Positions 4,690 through 13,164 of a DNA stretch of 16,446 bases are shown here, in pieces (position 1 is the first letter of the stretch; each line of letters starts with the position of its first letter). This stretch comes from an uncultured Collinsella sp. (lineage in GTDB: Bacteria; Actinomycetota; Coriobacteriia; Coriobacteriales; Coriobacteriaceae). The stretch lies in the NCBI GenBank assembly GCA_900544065.1, contig UQTR01000041.1, positions 1-16,446 on the forward strand, given 5' to 3'. The notes beneath the pieces were generated by a model. That model made no database searches. It saw only the letters and a list, made by a program, of their open reading frames with translations, and had not been told where the DNA came from. Position numbers and translations under genes: made by a program.

Positions 4690-6444
4690 GTGGCCGACCA
4701 GGACATCAAGATGCTCATCGAGCGCATTATGGCCGAGGCCCGGACCCATCAGTCCGCCCGCTTCTCAAACGAAACCTACGCAGACGAGCCGATTCTCAAA
4801 ACCGGCCGACAGATGCAGAATTTCCTCCCCGACCAGTACCGTAAAATGCGCGAGATATCGCGCTGGCAGGATGACCCCAAGGGCGGTGCGGGCCGCTGGC
4901 TTTCGGAAGCCGAGCTTTTTTACCGCCAGGGCCTGCTGATGGCCGGCTTTGAGGACGACTGTCCCTACAACGGCACCTTTAAGTCGTACTTTCCCACCTA
5001 CAACGCCATGAGCGACCGGCAACTGCGCGGCTACTTTACCTGGCGTGCCCAAGTGCGCCGCGGAACCGTCGAGGAAACGTCTACGTCCTTTGCCTTTCTG
5101 TATCTCTATGAGCTGATCTGCGGCATTGGCGTAGATAATCCACTCGATGGTTTTAACAAGATCAAGGCTTTTTGGGATGTCTATCGCGCCTTCGAGCCCG
5201 GCATCGACCGGTTTGCGCGCGTGTGGCTGCAAGATTACGCCGTGTTCCACGGGCTCGACCCCAAGCTGCTTCGCGACTCTAAAACCGTCATGTTCGATAA
5301 CGCCCTTATCGAACTGCGGCGCGCGGCACGAGACCTTGTACCGGCACCGTCCGGCCAGACCCCTAAGCGTCGCAAAACCTCCGAGCCCACGCTCCCCCTT
5401 CCGCCCGATGAGGTGCGCGAGGAGCGACTCATGGCCGCCATCAACGCCCTCTCCACGTACAACCTAAGTAGCTCGCGGCTCGACCGCAGCCACCACCGCG
5501 ATCTGCGCCACGTGGCGTGCGCCGTGTATGTCCGCATGGCGCGCTACTATGACACGCACCGAAAGACCGGCATCGTGGCAAGTTTATTTGGGGAGGAGAC
5601 GGCAATGCCCTACACCATGTTTGCCTCGGCCGTATTCTTTGCGCCCGAGCGCCACGAGGACTGCGAATACCGTCTGGACCCCATCCATATCTACCGTTGC
5701 CAAAACGGCTTTTGGGAATGCATGCGTATCCACGGTAGTAGGCAAAAGAGCAGCAAGCTCGGTGAAATGATGCGCGCCTGCGACCAACGCCTGCGCCTGG
5801 CGCTGGACACTGCCCATCCCCTTAAGGAAGAAAAGGTCCCCAAATATCTGGCCAAGATTATCGATGACGAGATTGTGGCATGGCTTTCGTGGGATGCCGC
5901 ACACCAGCCCGTCAAGATCGATATCGATCTGAGTCAGCTGGGGCATATTCGGAGCGCCGCCGCACAAACGCGCGAGGCGCTTTTGATTGACGAGGAACGC
6001 GAGGACGGCGCGTCCGCAGAAGCCGAGGCAGCGGACTCAGGGCAACCGGAAGCCGAGCCCGTAGCCGACGCGATGGTCGAGGCGGTCGCGGCGGCTGCAG
6101 GGCAGGACGAGTCCGACGAGCCGACCATATCCACCGAACAGTTTGGTGTCGTGGCACCGCTTCTCGCGCCGACGCCCGCGTTCGCAGCTGCTACGCCCGC
6201 TGACGCCACAAACGAACTCGTGCCCGCCGCAGACGCCTATCTCCGCGCGCTGCTCGAGCACAACGCAGTACAGGCGGAATCGGCGGTAGTGCAATCGGAG
6301 CAGAGCGAGGACATGCTCGTCGATACCATCAACGAGGCGCTCTTTGACCTGGTGGGCGACACCGTAATTGAATTTAGCGCGGCAGGGCCGCAGATTATCG
6401 AGGACTACGAAGCAGACGTGAGAGGATACCTAGACCATGAGTGA
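4690..6444 (+). CDS. TerB_N/TerB_C domain protein (584 aa), first gene of helicase operon
   Basis: The start is GTG at 4690, just after a strong GAGAGGAGGAG Shine-Dalgarno. Residues about 40-215 match the TerB_N type: RQMQNFLPDQYRKMR, then the diagnostic YFTWRAQVRRGTVEETST and FAFLYLYELICGIGVDNP. After a basic, Pro-rich linker (about 217-240) comes a helical middle with several Cys and His residues (about 245-390). TerB_C appears split: its first part is around 390-435, an acidic Ala/Glu insert runs from about 436 to 510, and the end is INEALFDLVGDTVIEF to IIEDYEADV (548-577). TerB_N/TerB_C proteins are associated with predicted stress and DNA-processing systems together with ATPases and helicases, as here; their biochemical activity is not known to me. 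The stop overlaps the next start by 8 bases, so the genes are translationally linked. I infer a scaffold or sensor for the ATPase and helicase. Confidence 0.9.
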   Translation: MADQDIKMLIERIMAEARTHQSARFSNETYADEPILKTGRQMQNFLPDQYRKMREISRWQDDPKGGAGRWLSEAELFYRQGLLMAGFEDDCPYNGTFKSYFPTYNAMSDRQLRGYFTWRAQVRRGTVEETSTSFAFLYLYELICGIGVDNPLDGFNKIKAFWDVYRAFEPGIDRFARVWLQDYAVFHGLDPKLLRDSKTVMFDNALIELRRAARDLVPAPSGQTPKRRKTSEPTLPLPPDEVREERLMAAINALSTYNLSSSRLDRSHHRDLRHVACAVYVRMARYYDTHRKTGIVASLFGEETAMPYTMFASAVFFAPERHEDCEYRLDPIHIYRCQNGFWECMRIHGSRQKSSKLGEMMRACDQRLRLALDTAHPLKEEKVPKYLAKIIDDEIVAWLSWDAAHQPVKIDIDLSQLGHIRSAAAQTREALLIDEEREDGASAEAEAADSGQPEAEPVADAMVEAVAAAAGQDESDEPTISTEQFGVVAPLLAPTPAFAAATPADATNELVPAADAYLRALLEHNAVQAESAVVQSEQSEDMLVDTINEALFDLVGDTVIEFSAAGPQIIEDYEADVRGYLDHE

Positions 6445-7741
6445 TACCGCATCCGCAGCACCTCGCGTGCCCAAGCGCGTCGCTGCCGTCATTCTCAACT
6501 CGCTCAAGGGCGGCGTGGTCCCGCGCATCGGCCTTCCCTACATCACCGTGGGACGCGAGGTCGAGATCCGCGCCCTGCTCACCGATCTGAGCCTCATCGC
6601 CGATGGCGGCGCGAGCTTCCGCTTCCTGGTCGGTCGCTACGGCGCCGGCAAGAGCTTTTTGCTCCAAACCATCCGCACACACGCCATGGGTGAGGGCTTC
6701 GTCGTCGCCGATGCCGACTTATCCCCTGAGCGCCGCCTGCAGGGTGGCCAGGGCCAGGGTCTGGCCACCTATCGCGAGCTCATCCGCAACATATCGACCA
6801 AGACGCGCCCCGAGGGCGGCGCACTCAACCTTATCCTGGATCGTTGGGTTGCCTCGTGTGCCGATGCCGACGAGTCGGCCATCAATGCCCAGCTCGCTCC
6901 GCTCGAGGAAATGGTTCACGGCTTCGACTTCACTCGCATGCTCCGTCGCTATCGTACGGCTGTCGCAGAGGGAGACGAAGAGACCATGAGCCGCGTGACC
7001 AAATGGATTCGCGGCGAGTACCGCACCAAGAGCGAGGCGCGCGCCGAGCTAGGCTCCTCGACCATCATCAGCGACGACGACTGGTACGACTACGTCAAGC
7101 TCATCGCGCGCTTTTTGGTCTGCAGCGGCTACAAGGGCATGCTGGTGCTCATCGACGAACTCGTAAACCTGTACAAGATTCCCAACGCCATCACGCGCCA
7201 GTACAACTACGAGAAGATCCTGACCATGTACAACGACACGTTGCAAGGAAAGGCGCAGTACTTGGGCATGATCATGGGCGGCACACCGACTTCTATCGAG
7301 GACCGACGCCGCGGCGTCTTTTCCTACGAGGCCCTGCGCAGTCGTCTCGCCCAGGGCCGTTTTGCGCGCGAGGACCTCAAAGACATGCTCGCGCCCATCA
7401 TTCGTCTGCAGCCGCTCACCTACGAGGAGCTGCTGGTGCTGATCGAAAAGCTTATGCAGATCCATGCCGGCTACTTTGGCTGGACGCCCACGCTTACCGA
7501 GAACGACTTGGTGGACTTCCTCAAGATCGAGTTTGGCCGCGTGGGAGCCGATACACATCTGACGCCCCGCGAGGTCATCCGCGACTTTATCGAGCTGCTC
7601 GACATCCTGTGTCAAAACCCCGATGCCAACGTAGCCGAGCTGTTGCAAAGCGTCGGCGGCGATGCGCTGGCACCGGCAGCCGCAACAGACGACACCGGCA
7701 CCGCAGGCGACGACCGCAACTTCGCCGAGTTCACCATCTAA
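6437..7741 (+). CDS. BREX-type P-loop ATPase (BrxC/BrxD, DUF2791-like; 434 aa)
   Basis: The ATG at 6437 lies inside the last codons of the TerB gene, with AGAGGA about ten bases upstream. The N-terminus (about 10-45, with RRV/KRVAAVILNSLKGGVVP and TVGREVEI) is typical of BrxD-like ATPases. Walker A is GRYGAGKS at residues 66-73. Walker B is GMLVLIDE, ending in D240-E241. It is followed by NLYKI and by an MGGTPTS segment that fits a sensor-1 region. Residues about 330-400 are helical, resembling a lid and winged-helix region, and the final 30 residues are Ala/Asp/Thr-rich. BrxD-type ATPases occur with the Lhr-like helicase BrxHI in BREX type 2. Here the same pair stands with a TerB protein and no methylase, PglZ or BrxC scaffold. 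The family is secure; the role in this organism is inferred. Confidence 0.93.
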   Translation: MSDTASAAPRVPKRVAAVILNSLKGGVVPRIGLPYITVGREVEIRALLTDLSLIADGGASFRFLVGRYGAGKSFLLQTIRTHAMGEGFVVADADLSPERRLQGGQGQGLATYRELIRNISTKTRPEGGALNLILDRWVASCADADESAINAQLAPLEEMVHGFDFTRMLRRYRTAVAEGDEETMSRVTKWIRGEYRTKSEARAELGSSTIISDDDWYDYVKLIARFLVCSGYKGMLVLIDELVNLYKIPNAITRQYNYEKILTMYNDTLQGKAQYLGMIMGGTPTSIEDRRRGVFSYEALRSRLAQGRFAREDLKDMLAPIIRLQPLTYEELLVLIEKLMQIHAGYFGWTPTLTENDLVDFLKIEFGRVGADTHLTPREVIRDFIELLDILCQNPDANVAELLQSVGGDALAPAAATDDTGTAGDDRNFAEFTI

Positions 7742-7780
7742 CCTGCCAAAAAGGGACAGGTTTATTTTGGCAGGTTTTAT
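7742..7780 (+). repeat. 10-bp-stem inverted repeat between ATPase and helicase genes (REP-like or terminator)
   Basis: CCTGCCAAAA (7742-7751) and TTTTGGCAGG (7765-7774) pair perfectly around a 13-base loop that contains GGGACAGG. The repeat begins at the base after the ATPase stop codon and is followed by TTTTAT. It could act as an intrinsic terminator that partly lowers helicase expression. Alternatively, the GGGACAGG and TTTGGCAGG words recall REP-type repeats associated with Y1 (RAYT) transposases; this is from memory and needs a genome search. The rest of the gap, 7781-7857, holds no gene I can support. Confidence 0.6.
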
Positions 7781-7857
7781 CTGGGCAAACGCCGATGTTG
7801 CAATTCGACGACTTGTTGCCCGCCGCGTTTGATACCCCGTTGTTGAGAGGAGGCCCC

Positions 7858-10302
7858 ATGAACGCCTTTGACCGATATGCCCCGTTCATTCAGGACTTCA
7901 TCTACTCCCACGATTGGGAGAGCCTACGCTCTATTCAGGTTGCGGCAGCAGATGCCATCTTTAACACGCAAGACAATGTGCTCCTGACGGCATCCACGGC
8001 ATCTGGCAAAACCGAGGCAGCCTTCTTTCCCATCCTGACCGAGTTTTGGGAGAACCCGCCCGCGAGCGTGGGCGCCCTCTACATTGGCCCTCTCAAAGCA
8101 CTCATCAACGATCAGTTCGTCCGCCTCAACGACCTGTGCGAAGAGGCCGATATCCCCGTCTGGCACTGGCATGGCGATGTCTCGCAATCGCACAAGGCCA
8201 AGCTCATCAAAAAGCCGAGCGGCATCTTACAGATTACGCCCGAATCACTCGAGGCACTCCTGATCCACAAGCACATGGCAATCCCGCGTATGTTCTGCGA
8301 CCTGCGCTATGTGGTCATCGACGAGGTCCACTCGCTCATGCGCGGTGACCGCGGCGGGCAGACGCTCTGCCTTATCGAGCGACTCTCGCGCATGGCGGGC
8401 GTGCGGCCCCGGCGCATCGGCCTTTCGGCCACCATCGGGGACCCGGAACGCACGGGTGCCTTCCTGTCGCAGGGGACGGGACGCGACTGCGTCATCCCCC
8501 GCTTTGAGGAGCCACGCCGCGTGTGGCGTATCTCCATGGAGCACTTCTACAACTCGGGTCCCCAGGCGCAGCAGCGGGGATTCGAGAGCATGGGTCCTCA
8601 AGAGGCCGAAGTGCTCGCATGCGAGCGCATTGAGGCGGCACCGCCCGCAGCACTGCCCGTCAGTACCCAAGACATGCGCCATAGCGGACAACTCACACAG
8701 AAGGAACGCCGTCAACGTCGCGAGCAGGCGCGGGGCAAGGCCGCTCCCAAAGACCGTCGCACTTCCTCGGCCCCCGAGGGCGAAGTCGACATCCCACGAG
8801 CGACCGAGCAGGCGCTTCTCAACCCCACCGACACGGCGCCCGACAACGCCGACCCCGGTATGGGCTATATCTTTGAGCATACGCGCGGCCGCAAGTGCCT
8901 GGTCTTTGCCAACTCGCGCGAGGAGGCAGAGGCTGTGTGCTCCATGTTGCGCAGCTACTGTGAAAGCCGGCACGAGCCAGACCGCTTCCTTATCCATCAT
9001 GGCAACCTCTCGGCATCGCTGCGCGAGACGGCCGAGGAGCTCATGCGCGACGAGGAGCAGGCACAGACGACCGTCACCACCTCCACGTTGGAGCTCGGCA
9101 TTGATATCGGCCGCCTGGAGCGCGCGTTCCAGATCGATGCACCGTTTACCGTCAGTTCCTTTTTGCAGCGCATGGGCCGCACGGGACGCCGCGATCTTCC
9201 GCCCGAGATGTGGTTCGTCATGCGCGAGGAAGAGCCCGAGCCGCGCACGATGATGCCCGAAACGATACCTTGGAAGCTCCTACAGGGCATCGCACTCGTA
9301 CAACTCTATCGCGAAGAAAAGTGGGTCGAGCCGCCCGAGCTCGATCGACTCCCCTATAGTTTGCTCTATCACCAGACCATGTCGACGCTCGTCAGCACCG
9401 GCGAGCTCACACCGGCCGAACTTGCCCAGCGTGTGCTCACGCTCAGTTATTTCCACCGCGTCTCGGCCGATGACTATCGCGTGTTGCTGCGTCACCTTAT
9501 CAAGATCGACCATATCCAAGTCACCGAGGGCGGCGGACTCATCGTGGGCCTCGCGGGCGAGCGCATCATTAACAACTTTAAGTTCTACGCCGTATTCCAG
9601 GAGAACGAGGAGTTCACCGTTCGCAGCGAGTCGGCCGAGTTGGGCACGATTGTCAACCCGCCACCACCTGGCGAGCGCATCGCCATCGCCGGGCACTGCT
9701 GGATTGTCGAGGAAGTGGACTGGAAGCGTCACACCGTCTTTGCCACGCAGGTCAAAGGCCGAGTGCCAGCCTACTTTGGCGACTGTCCCGGCGACATCAA
9801 TACACACGTACTCGAGCGCATGCGCCAAGCGCTCACTGAGCACGCGGCATATCCGTACCTTATGGGTAACGCACGGGCTCGCTTGGCGCAGGCTCGTCAT
9901 ACGGCCGAGATTTCGGGTGCGGGAACTAAACCGCTCATTAACCTGGGCGGCGATACCTGGGCGCTCTTCCCCTGGCTGGGCAGCTACGCCTTTTTGGCGC
10001 TCGAGCGCATGCTCAAGATTAAATGTGCCGCGGAGCTGGGCCTTCGCGGACTCGACCCATCACGCCCGTACTTTATGCAGTTTAAGATGAAGGCCGACGA
10101 GGAGACGTTCTTTGAGGTGCTCGCAGCCGAGGCCGAAAAGGACTTCGACCCCATCGAGCTCGTCTATCCAGGCGAGGTGCCCTACTTTGATCGTTACGAC
10201 GAGTACGTTCCCGAAGAGCTCGTGCGCAAAGGCTTCGCCGAAGGCGTGCTCGACATCGAGGGCATGAAGCAGCGCGTCCTCAGCTGGCGCGACCACGCCT
10301 AA
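7858..10302 (+). CDS. Lhr-like superfamily 2 DEVH helicase (BrxHI type; 814 aa)
   Basis: The start chosen is ATG at 7858, right after GAGAGGAGG (AGGAGG at 7848-7853). An in-frame ATG at 7795 would add 21 residues but has no ribosome-binding site. The N-terminus FDRYAPFIQDFIYSHDW and Q-motif-like LRSIQ lead into motif I TASTASGKTE (K51). Motif II is DEVH (155-158) and motif III is LSATIGD. The second RecA domain carries QRMGRTGRR (motif VI, G440-R445). Between the two RecA domains lies a very charged, probably disordered insert (about 272-330). Residues beyond about 480 form the long C-terminal region expected of Lhr-like enzymes. The protein should translocate on nucleic acid using ATP. BrxHI partners BrxD in BREX type 2, matching the upstream gene. 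The 116-base gap and hairpin before it allow separate tuning of its expression. Confidence 0.95.
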   Translation: MNAFDRYAPFIQDFIYSHDWESLRSIQVAAADAIFNTQDNVLLTASTASGKTEAAFFPILTEFWENPPASVGALYIGPLKALINDQFVRLNDLCEEADIPVWHWHGDVSQSHKAKLIKKPSGILQITPESLEALLIHKHMAIPRMFCDLRYVVIDEVHSLMRGDRGGQTLCLIERLSRMAGVRPRRIGLSATIGDPERTGAFLSQGTGRDCVIPRFEEPRRVWRISMEHFYNSGPQAQQRGFESMGPQEAEVLACERIEAAPPAALPVSTQDMRHSGQLTQKERRQRREQARGKAAPKDRRTSSAPEGEVDIPRATEQALLNPTDTAPDNADPGMGYIFEHTRGRKCLVFANSREEAEAVCSMLRSYCESRHEPDRFLIHHGNLSASLRETAEELMRDEEQAQTTVTTSTLELGIDIGRLERAFQIDAPFTVSSFLQRMGRTGRRDLPPEMWFVMREEEPEPRTMMPETIPWKLLQGIALVQLYREEKWVEPPELDRLPYSLLYHQTMSTLVSTGELTPAELAQRVLTLSYFHRVSADDYRVLLRHLIKIDHIQVTEGGGLIVGLAGERIINNFKFYAVFQENEEFTVRSESAELGTIVNPPPPGERIAIAGHCWIVEEVDWKRHTVFATQVKGRVPAYFGDCPGDINTHVLERMRQALTEHAAYPYLMGNARARLAQARHTAEISGAGTKPLINLGGDTWALFPWLGSYAFLALERMLKIKCAAELGLRGLDPSRPYFMQFKMKADEETFFEVLAAEAEKDFDPIELVYPGEVPYFDRYDEYVPEELVRKGFAEGVLDIEGMKQRVLSWRDHA

Positions 10303-10316
10303 GACCAGTCTTTTTT
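10301..10316 (+). terminator. Weak intrinsic terminator after the helicase gene
   Basis: AAGAC (10301-10305) and GTCTT (10308-10312) form a short inverted repeat at the helicase stop codon, and TTTTTT runs from 10311 to 10316. The stem is short and AU-rich with a very small loop, so efficiency is doubtful. The T-run and the convergent gene only 27 bases away make some termination here plausible. A GGGACGGG word follows the T-run and resembles the loop of the 7742-7774 repeat. Confidence 0.35.
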
Positions 10317-10329
10317 GGGACGGGGAGAC

Positions 10330-11208
10330 TTACTTGTCGTGAAGGACGGTGCCGAGGAAGTCAGCGTCGAAGGGCACGGCTTCGGCAAAGGCGTAGTCGC
10401 CGTCGCTGGCGATGAGCAGGTAGTTCTCCTCGCCGCCGAACTCCGCATCACCGCATGGGACCACCCAGGCGTGGGCGAATACCTCGAGTGCCGTGGCAGC
10501 GCAGTCGCGCAGGAACGTCACGTCGCTCCCCTCGTTTGCGCTCACGATATTGGCAACGTAGATACCCCCGGGATTCAGGCTGCCTCGCACCAAACGCAAC
10601 GCCTCAACCGTCGCCAGCTCGCGCACGGGCTCGACACCGCCAAAGCAATCGCTCACGACCACGTCGTAGCGACGATGGCCCACGCTCGTCACACCCAGGT
10701 ACGAACGCGCCTCAGCGGTAATCACCCGCAAGCGGTCGCCCACCGCGCGCTCCAGCTCGTCCAGGTAGAACCAGCGGCGCGCCAGGCGCGTAATCTCTCC
10801 GTCATACTCGATAACGTCCATGCGCAAGCCCTCGTGCGACATCAGCGCGAACTTGGGATAGGCAAACCCACCCCCGCCCAGCATGAGCATACGGTCGATA
10901 CCATGCCCGTAAGCATCACGCATTGCGCCCTCAGTCTCAAACACATCGTCAAATGCACGATAGTACGCAAAGACCGGCTCTGCCCAACGCTCGCCAACGT
11001 AACTCGCACTTTGGTAGACCCCACCTTGCACCAAGACGCGAATCTCATCGTCGCTCTCATTGTGCACGCGTTTCACACGCGCCAACCCATTGCGGGTTCG
11101 CGCAACCTGCAGACAGGCAGCACGAACAGCGACAGCAGCCGCACCAAGCGCCGCGGCTCCCAGAGCAACGCCGGCAACGACGCCGGCAGAAACACTCGGC
11201 TTGTTCAT
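10330..11208 (-). CDS. Spermidine-synthase-like protein with N-terminal membrane segment (292 aa)
   Basis: The ATG at 11208 follows the stop of the Elp3 gene directly (TAG-ATG), with AAGGAG inside the end of that gene, so the two are cotranscribed and coupled. Residues about 8-32 are a hydrophobic Ala/Gly/Val segment, either a membrane anchor or an uncleaved signal. The rest is a class I Rossmann domain of the spermidine synthase type: the nucleotide loop MLMLGGGGFAYPK (107-119), the ribose-binding acid in DVIEYDGE (131-138), and VVSDCFGG (184-191) at the position of the catalytic Asp in true spermidine synthases. Such membrane-linked homologues are often annotated 'spermidine synthase' or 'fused MFS/spermidine synthase' without evidence of polyamine synthesis. 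No polyamine gene is nearby. I take it as an aminopropyl- or methyltransferase-fold protein of unknown substrate. Confidence 0.8.
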   Translation of the reverse strand: MNKPSVSAGVVAGVALGAAALGAAAVAVRAACLQVARTRNGLARVKRVHNESDDEIRVLVQGGVYQSASYVGERWAEPVFAYYRAFDDVFETEGAMRDAYGHGIDRMLMLGGGGFAYPKFALMSHEGLRMDVIEYDGEITRLARRWFYLDELERAVGDRLRVITAEARSYLGVTSVGHRRYDVVVSDCFGGVEPVRELATVEALRLVRGSLNPGGIYVANIVSANEGSDVTFLRDCAATALEVFAHAWVVPCGDAEFGGEENYLLIASDGDYAFAEAVPFDADFLGTVLHDK

Positions 11209-13113
11209 CTAGAGCTCCTTTTGCAGATAAAGGCCATGGTCATAAAATCCAAGATGGCGATAGTACTCGCGTGTGCCAATCGCGCTAATCACGTTGATAC
11301 GCGCATAACCCGCATCCCGGGCAATCTCACACGCACGCTCCACGAGCAGACGCCCCAGACCGTGATGCTGAGCCGCCTGACCTTGATCCCCCACGCGTGC
11401 CGCCATGCCATACACGTGTACCTCGCGAATCATCGCCTCGTCCAGCGTCGTCGGCAACTCGTCCGCATGCGCGGCAACAAACGAACGGTCGGGCAGCGAC
11501 AGGCGCAAAAAGCCGGCGATCTTGCCTTCGGGCGTCACCCACTGCAAAAAGCGTTCACGCGTCACCGGAGTCTCGTAAGCGACCTCGTCAAGAGACAGCT
11601 CATCCAGGTCGGCACCCGCCGTGCTAATCTCGCGATAGCGAATCTCACGCACTGTCTCACCGTCACCCCGAGCAGCCAGGCGGTTCTCAACGAGCTGGCG
11701 CAGGTTGGGCTTCTTGTTGCCCACCATGATGTCGTCGGAGCTAAAGTCGCGGATCATGCGACTGATGCGGCAGAACGCCGGCGTCACCACGATGTCGTCG
11801 GCCAGCACATCGAGCAGCTCTTCCTCGGTATAGGGGCGCCACTCGCCACGTTCATAGCAACCCACCAGACGCGAGCCCTCGATGAGCGCACACGGGTAGA
11901 CCTTGACCTCGTCGGGCATAAAGGCTCCCTCGGTCACAAAGCGCTCGTAGTCGCGCTTGTCCCCTTCGGGCGTGGCGCCCAGCAAGTTGAGCATAAAATG
12001 CGCGTGAATCTTAAAGCCAAACAGGCGCGCAAGCGAAAACGCCCGCTCGATCTGCACCACCGAAATGCGGCGCTCGTTGATATCGAGCAGGTGCTGGTCG
12101 AGGCTCTGGATGCCCATCTGGATCTTGGTGCAGCCCAGGCGGCGGATGAGCGTAAGCGCCTGCGGCGTTACGGCATCGGGGCGCGTCTCGATAACGAGTC
12201 CCACCACACGATGTTTCGCCGTCTCGTTGATGCGCTGCTGGCGCTCAAGCTCTTCCATCGTTGCCGTCTGCCACGCGGCGACCTCGCCCCACGGCGTACC
12301 GGGACCATACAGACGACGCACCGCGCGGTTATAGCCGCCCACAGCAGCATCCACACGTCCTTGCTCGTCGGCAACGCCGGCAGCAAGCTCGACCTCGTCT
12401 GTCGCAATGCCGGCGGCCCGATAGCGCTCGCGGCGCTCTGCTACCACCGGCGGCAGGGCATCGGCGGGAGCGCCATCGAGCAGGCGCCCCGCCTCGGCAC
12501 GGCTGACGCCTGGACGCGCCAACATGGGGTTTGCCGCCACGCCGGCGACGGCATCGTCATTGAGCGCACGGAAAAGCTCCGACATAAACCACGTCTGATA
12601 CCCTTCCGGATAGTCGCTCCAGGTGCCACCGAGCACGATGAGCTCTATCTTATCGGTCGCATGCCCCATCTGCGAAAGCGCCGTCAAACGGGCGCTCACC
12701 TGCAGATACGGGTCGAAGCAGTTTTGCTCCGCACGGGCGCATGCCGGCTCGGCGTGCAGATAGCTCTTGGGCATGCGCAGATCGTTGGGGCAAAACAGGC
12801 AATCGCCCGAGCACGGCCACGGCTTGGTGATGACGGTAATGGTTGCCACGCCCGAAGCCGTGCGACGAGGCTTCATACGCAGCACCTGCAGCAGTTGACG
12901 TTCCAGCTCGGCATCGACATTCCACCCAGCCCAACGAGCCGGCTCCTCACGTTTAACCCGCTGGTAGAACGGCAGCAGACGGCGCTTGGCCAAATCGCGT
13001 TTGTCGGCACCCTCACGGCGCGCCTCGGCATGTATCAGTTTGACGAGCGCTTTGTCATCCACGGTCTCGCCGCGACGCAGAGCCTCGAGTATGTTCAAGA
13101 TAATCTGTTCCAT
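11209..13113 (-). CDS. elp3: Elp3: tRNA U34 carboxymethyl-modifying radical SAM/acetyltransferase (634 aa)
   Basis: The start chosen is ATG at 13113 (MEQIILNILEALRRGE), which fits the usual N-terminus of the family. The frame stays open to 13293, but the extension overlaps the upstream gene and its terminator. No clear Shine-Dalgarno precedes it, only a G-run that is too close, and an ATG at 13122 is an alternative. The radical SAM domain has its 4Fe-4S cysteines in PCSGDCLFC (C101, C105, C108), within the highly conserved RRTASGVATITVITKPWP context. The C-terminal GNAT domain ends with VISAIGTREYYRHLGFYDHG and includes a Gly-rich acetyl-CoA loop (around GLGRLLVERA). In eukaryotes and archaea Elp3 forms cm5U-type modifications at the wobble uridine of tRNA from acetyl-CoA. 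Bacterial copies are uncommon. A radical SAM plus GNAT protein of this length is almost certainly full and active. Confidence 0.95.
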   Translation of the reverse strand: MEQIILNILEALRRGETVDDKALVKLIHAEARREGADKRDLAKRRLLPFYQRVKREEPARWAGWNVDAELERQLLQVLRMKPRRTASGVATITVITKPWPCSGDCLFCPNDLRMPKSYLHAEPACARAEQNCFDPYLQVSARLTALSQMGHATDKIELIVLGGTWSDYPEGYQTWFMSELFRALNDDAVAGVAANPMLARPGVSRAEAGRLLDGAPADALPPVVAERRERYRAAGIATDEVELAAGVADEQGRVDAAVGGYNRAVRRLYGPGTPWGEVAAWQTATMEELERQQRINETAKHRVVGLVIETRPDAVTPQALTLIRRLGCTKIQMGIQSLDQHLLDINERRISVVQIERAFSLARLFGFKIHAHFMLNLLGATPEGDKRDYERFVTEGAFMPDEVKVYPCALIEGSRLVGCYERGEWRPYTEEELLDVLADDIVVTPAFCRISRMIRDFSSDDIMVGNKKPNLRQLVENRLAARGDGETVREIRYREISTAGADLDELSLDEVAYETPVTRERFLQWVTPEGKIAGFLRLSLPDRSFVAAHADELPTTLDEAMIREVHVYGMAARVGDQGQAAQHHGLGRLLVERACEIARDAGYARINVISAIGTREYYRHLGFYDHGLYLQKEL

Positions 13114-13122
13114 GCCCCCCAT

Positions 13123-13164
13123 TGTAAAGGCAAAGGCGCCGGAGCCGATCTCGGCTTCGGCGCC
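13123..13164 (-). terminator. Rho-independent terminator of the XRE-DUF4097 operon
   Basis: Arms at 13135-13148 and 13151-13164 (GGCGCCGGAGCCGA and TCGGCTTCGGCGCC on the plus strand) pair over 14 positions with one G-T wobble, around a tiny loop. On the minus strand the hairpin is followed by TTTGCCTTT. It lies 47 bases after the DUF4097 stop and ends just before the Elp3 start, so it would separate the two minus-strand operons. Elp3 then needs its own promoter; TATAGA on the minus strand just upstream of the hairpin is only a weak -10 candidate. Confidence 0.7.

Noticed and set aside
6844..7857. N-terminal extension of the helicase frame
   Set aside because: It runs through the ATPase gene in another frame and reads as Arg/His-rich nonsense. 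The helicase start at 7858 has a strong Shine-Dalgarno and matches the family's N-terminus.
4690..10302. Calling this a complete BREX system
   Set aside because: Only the ATPase and helicase types of BREX are present. No PglX methylase, PglZ phosphatase-like protein, BrxC scaffold or BrxL is in the window.
10330..11208. Calling this gene speE, a genuine spermidine synthase
   Set aside because: It has an N-terminal membrane segment, no neighbouring polyamine genes and only fold-level motifs; many such homologues have other or unknown functions.
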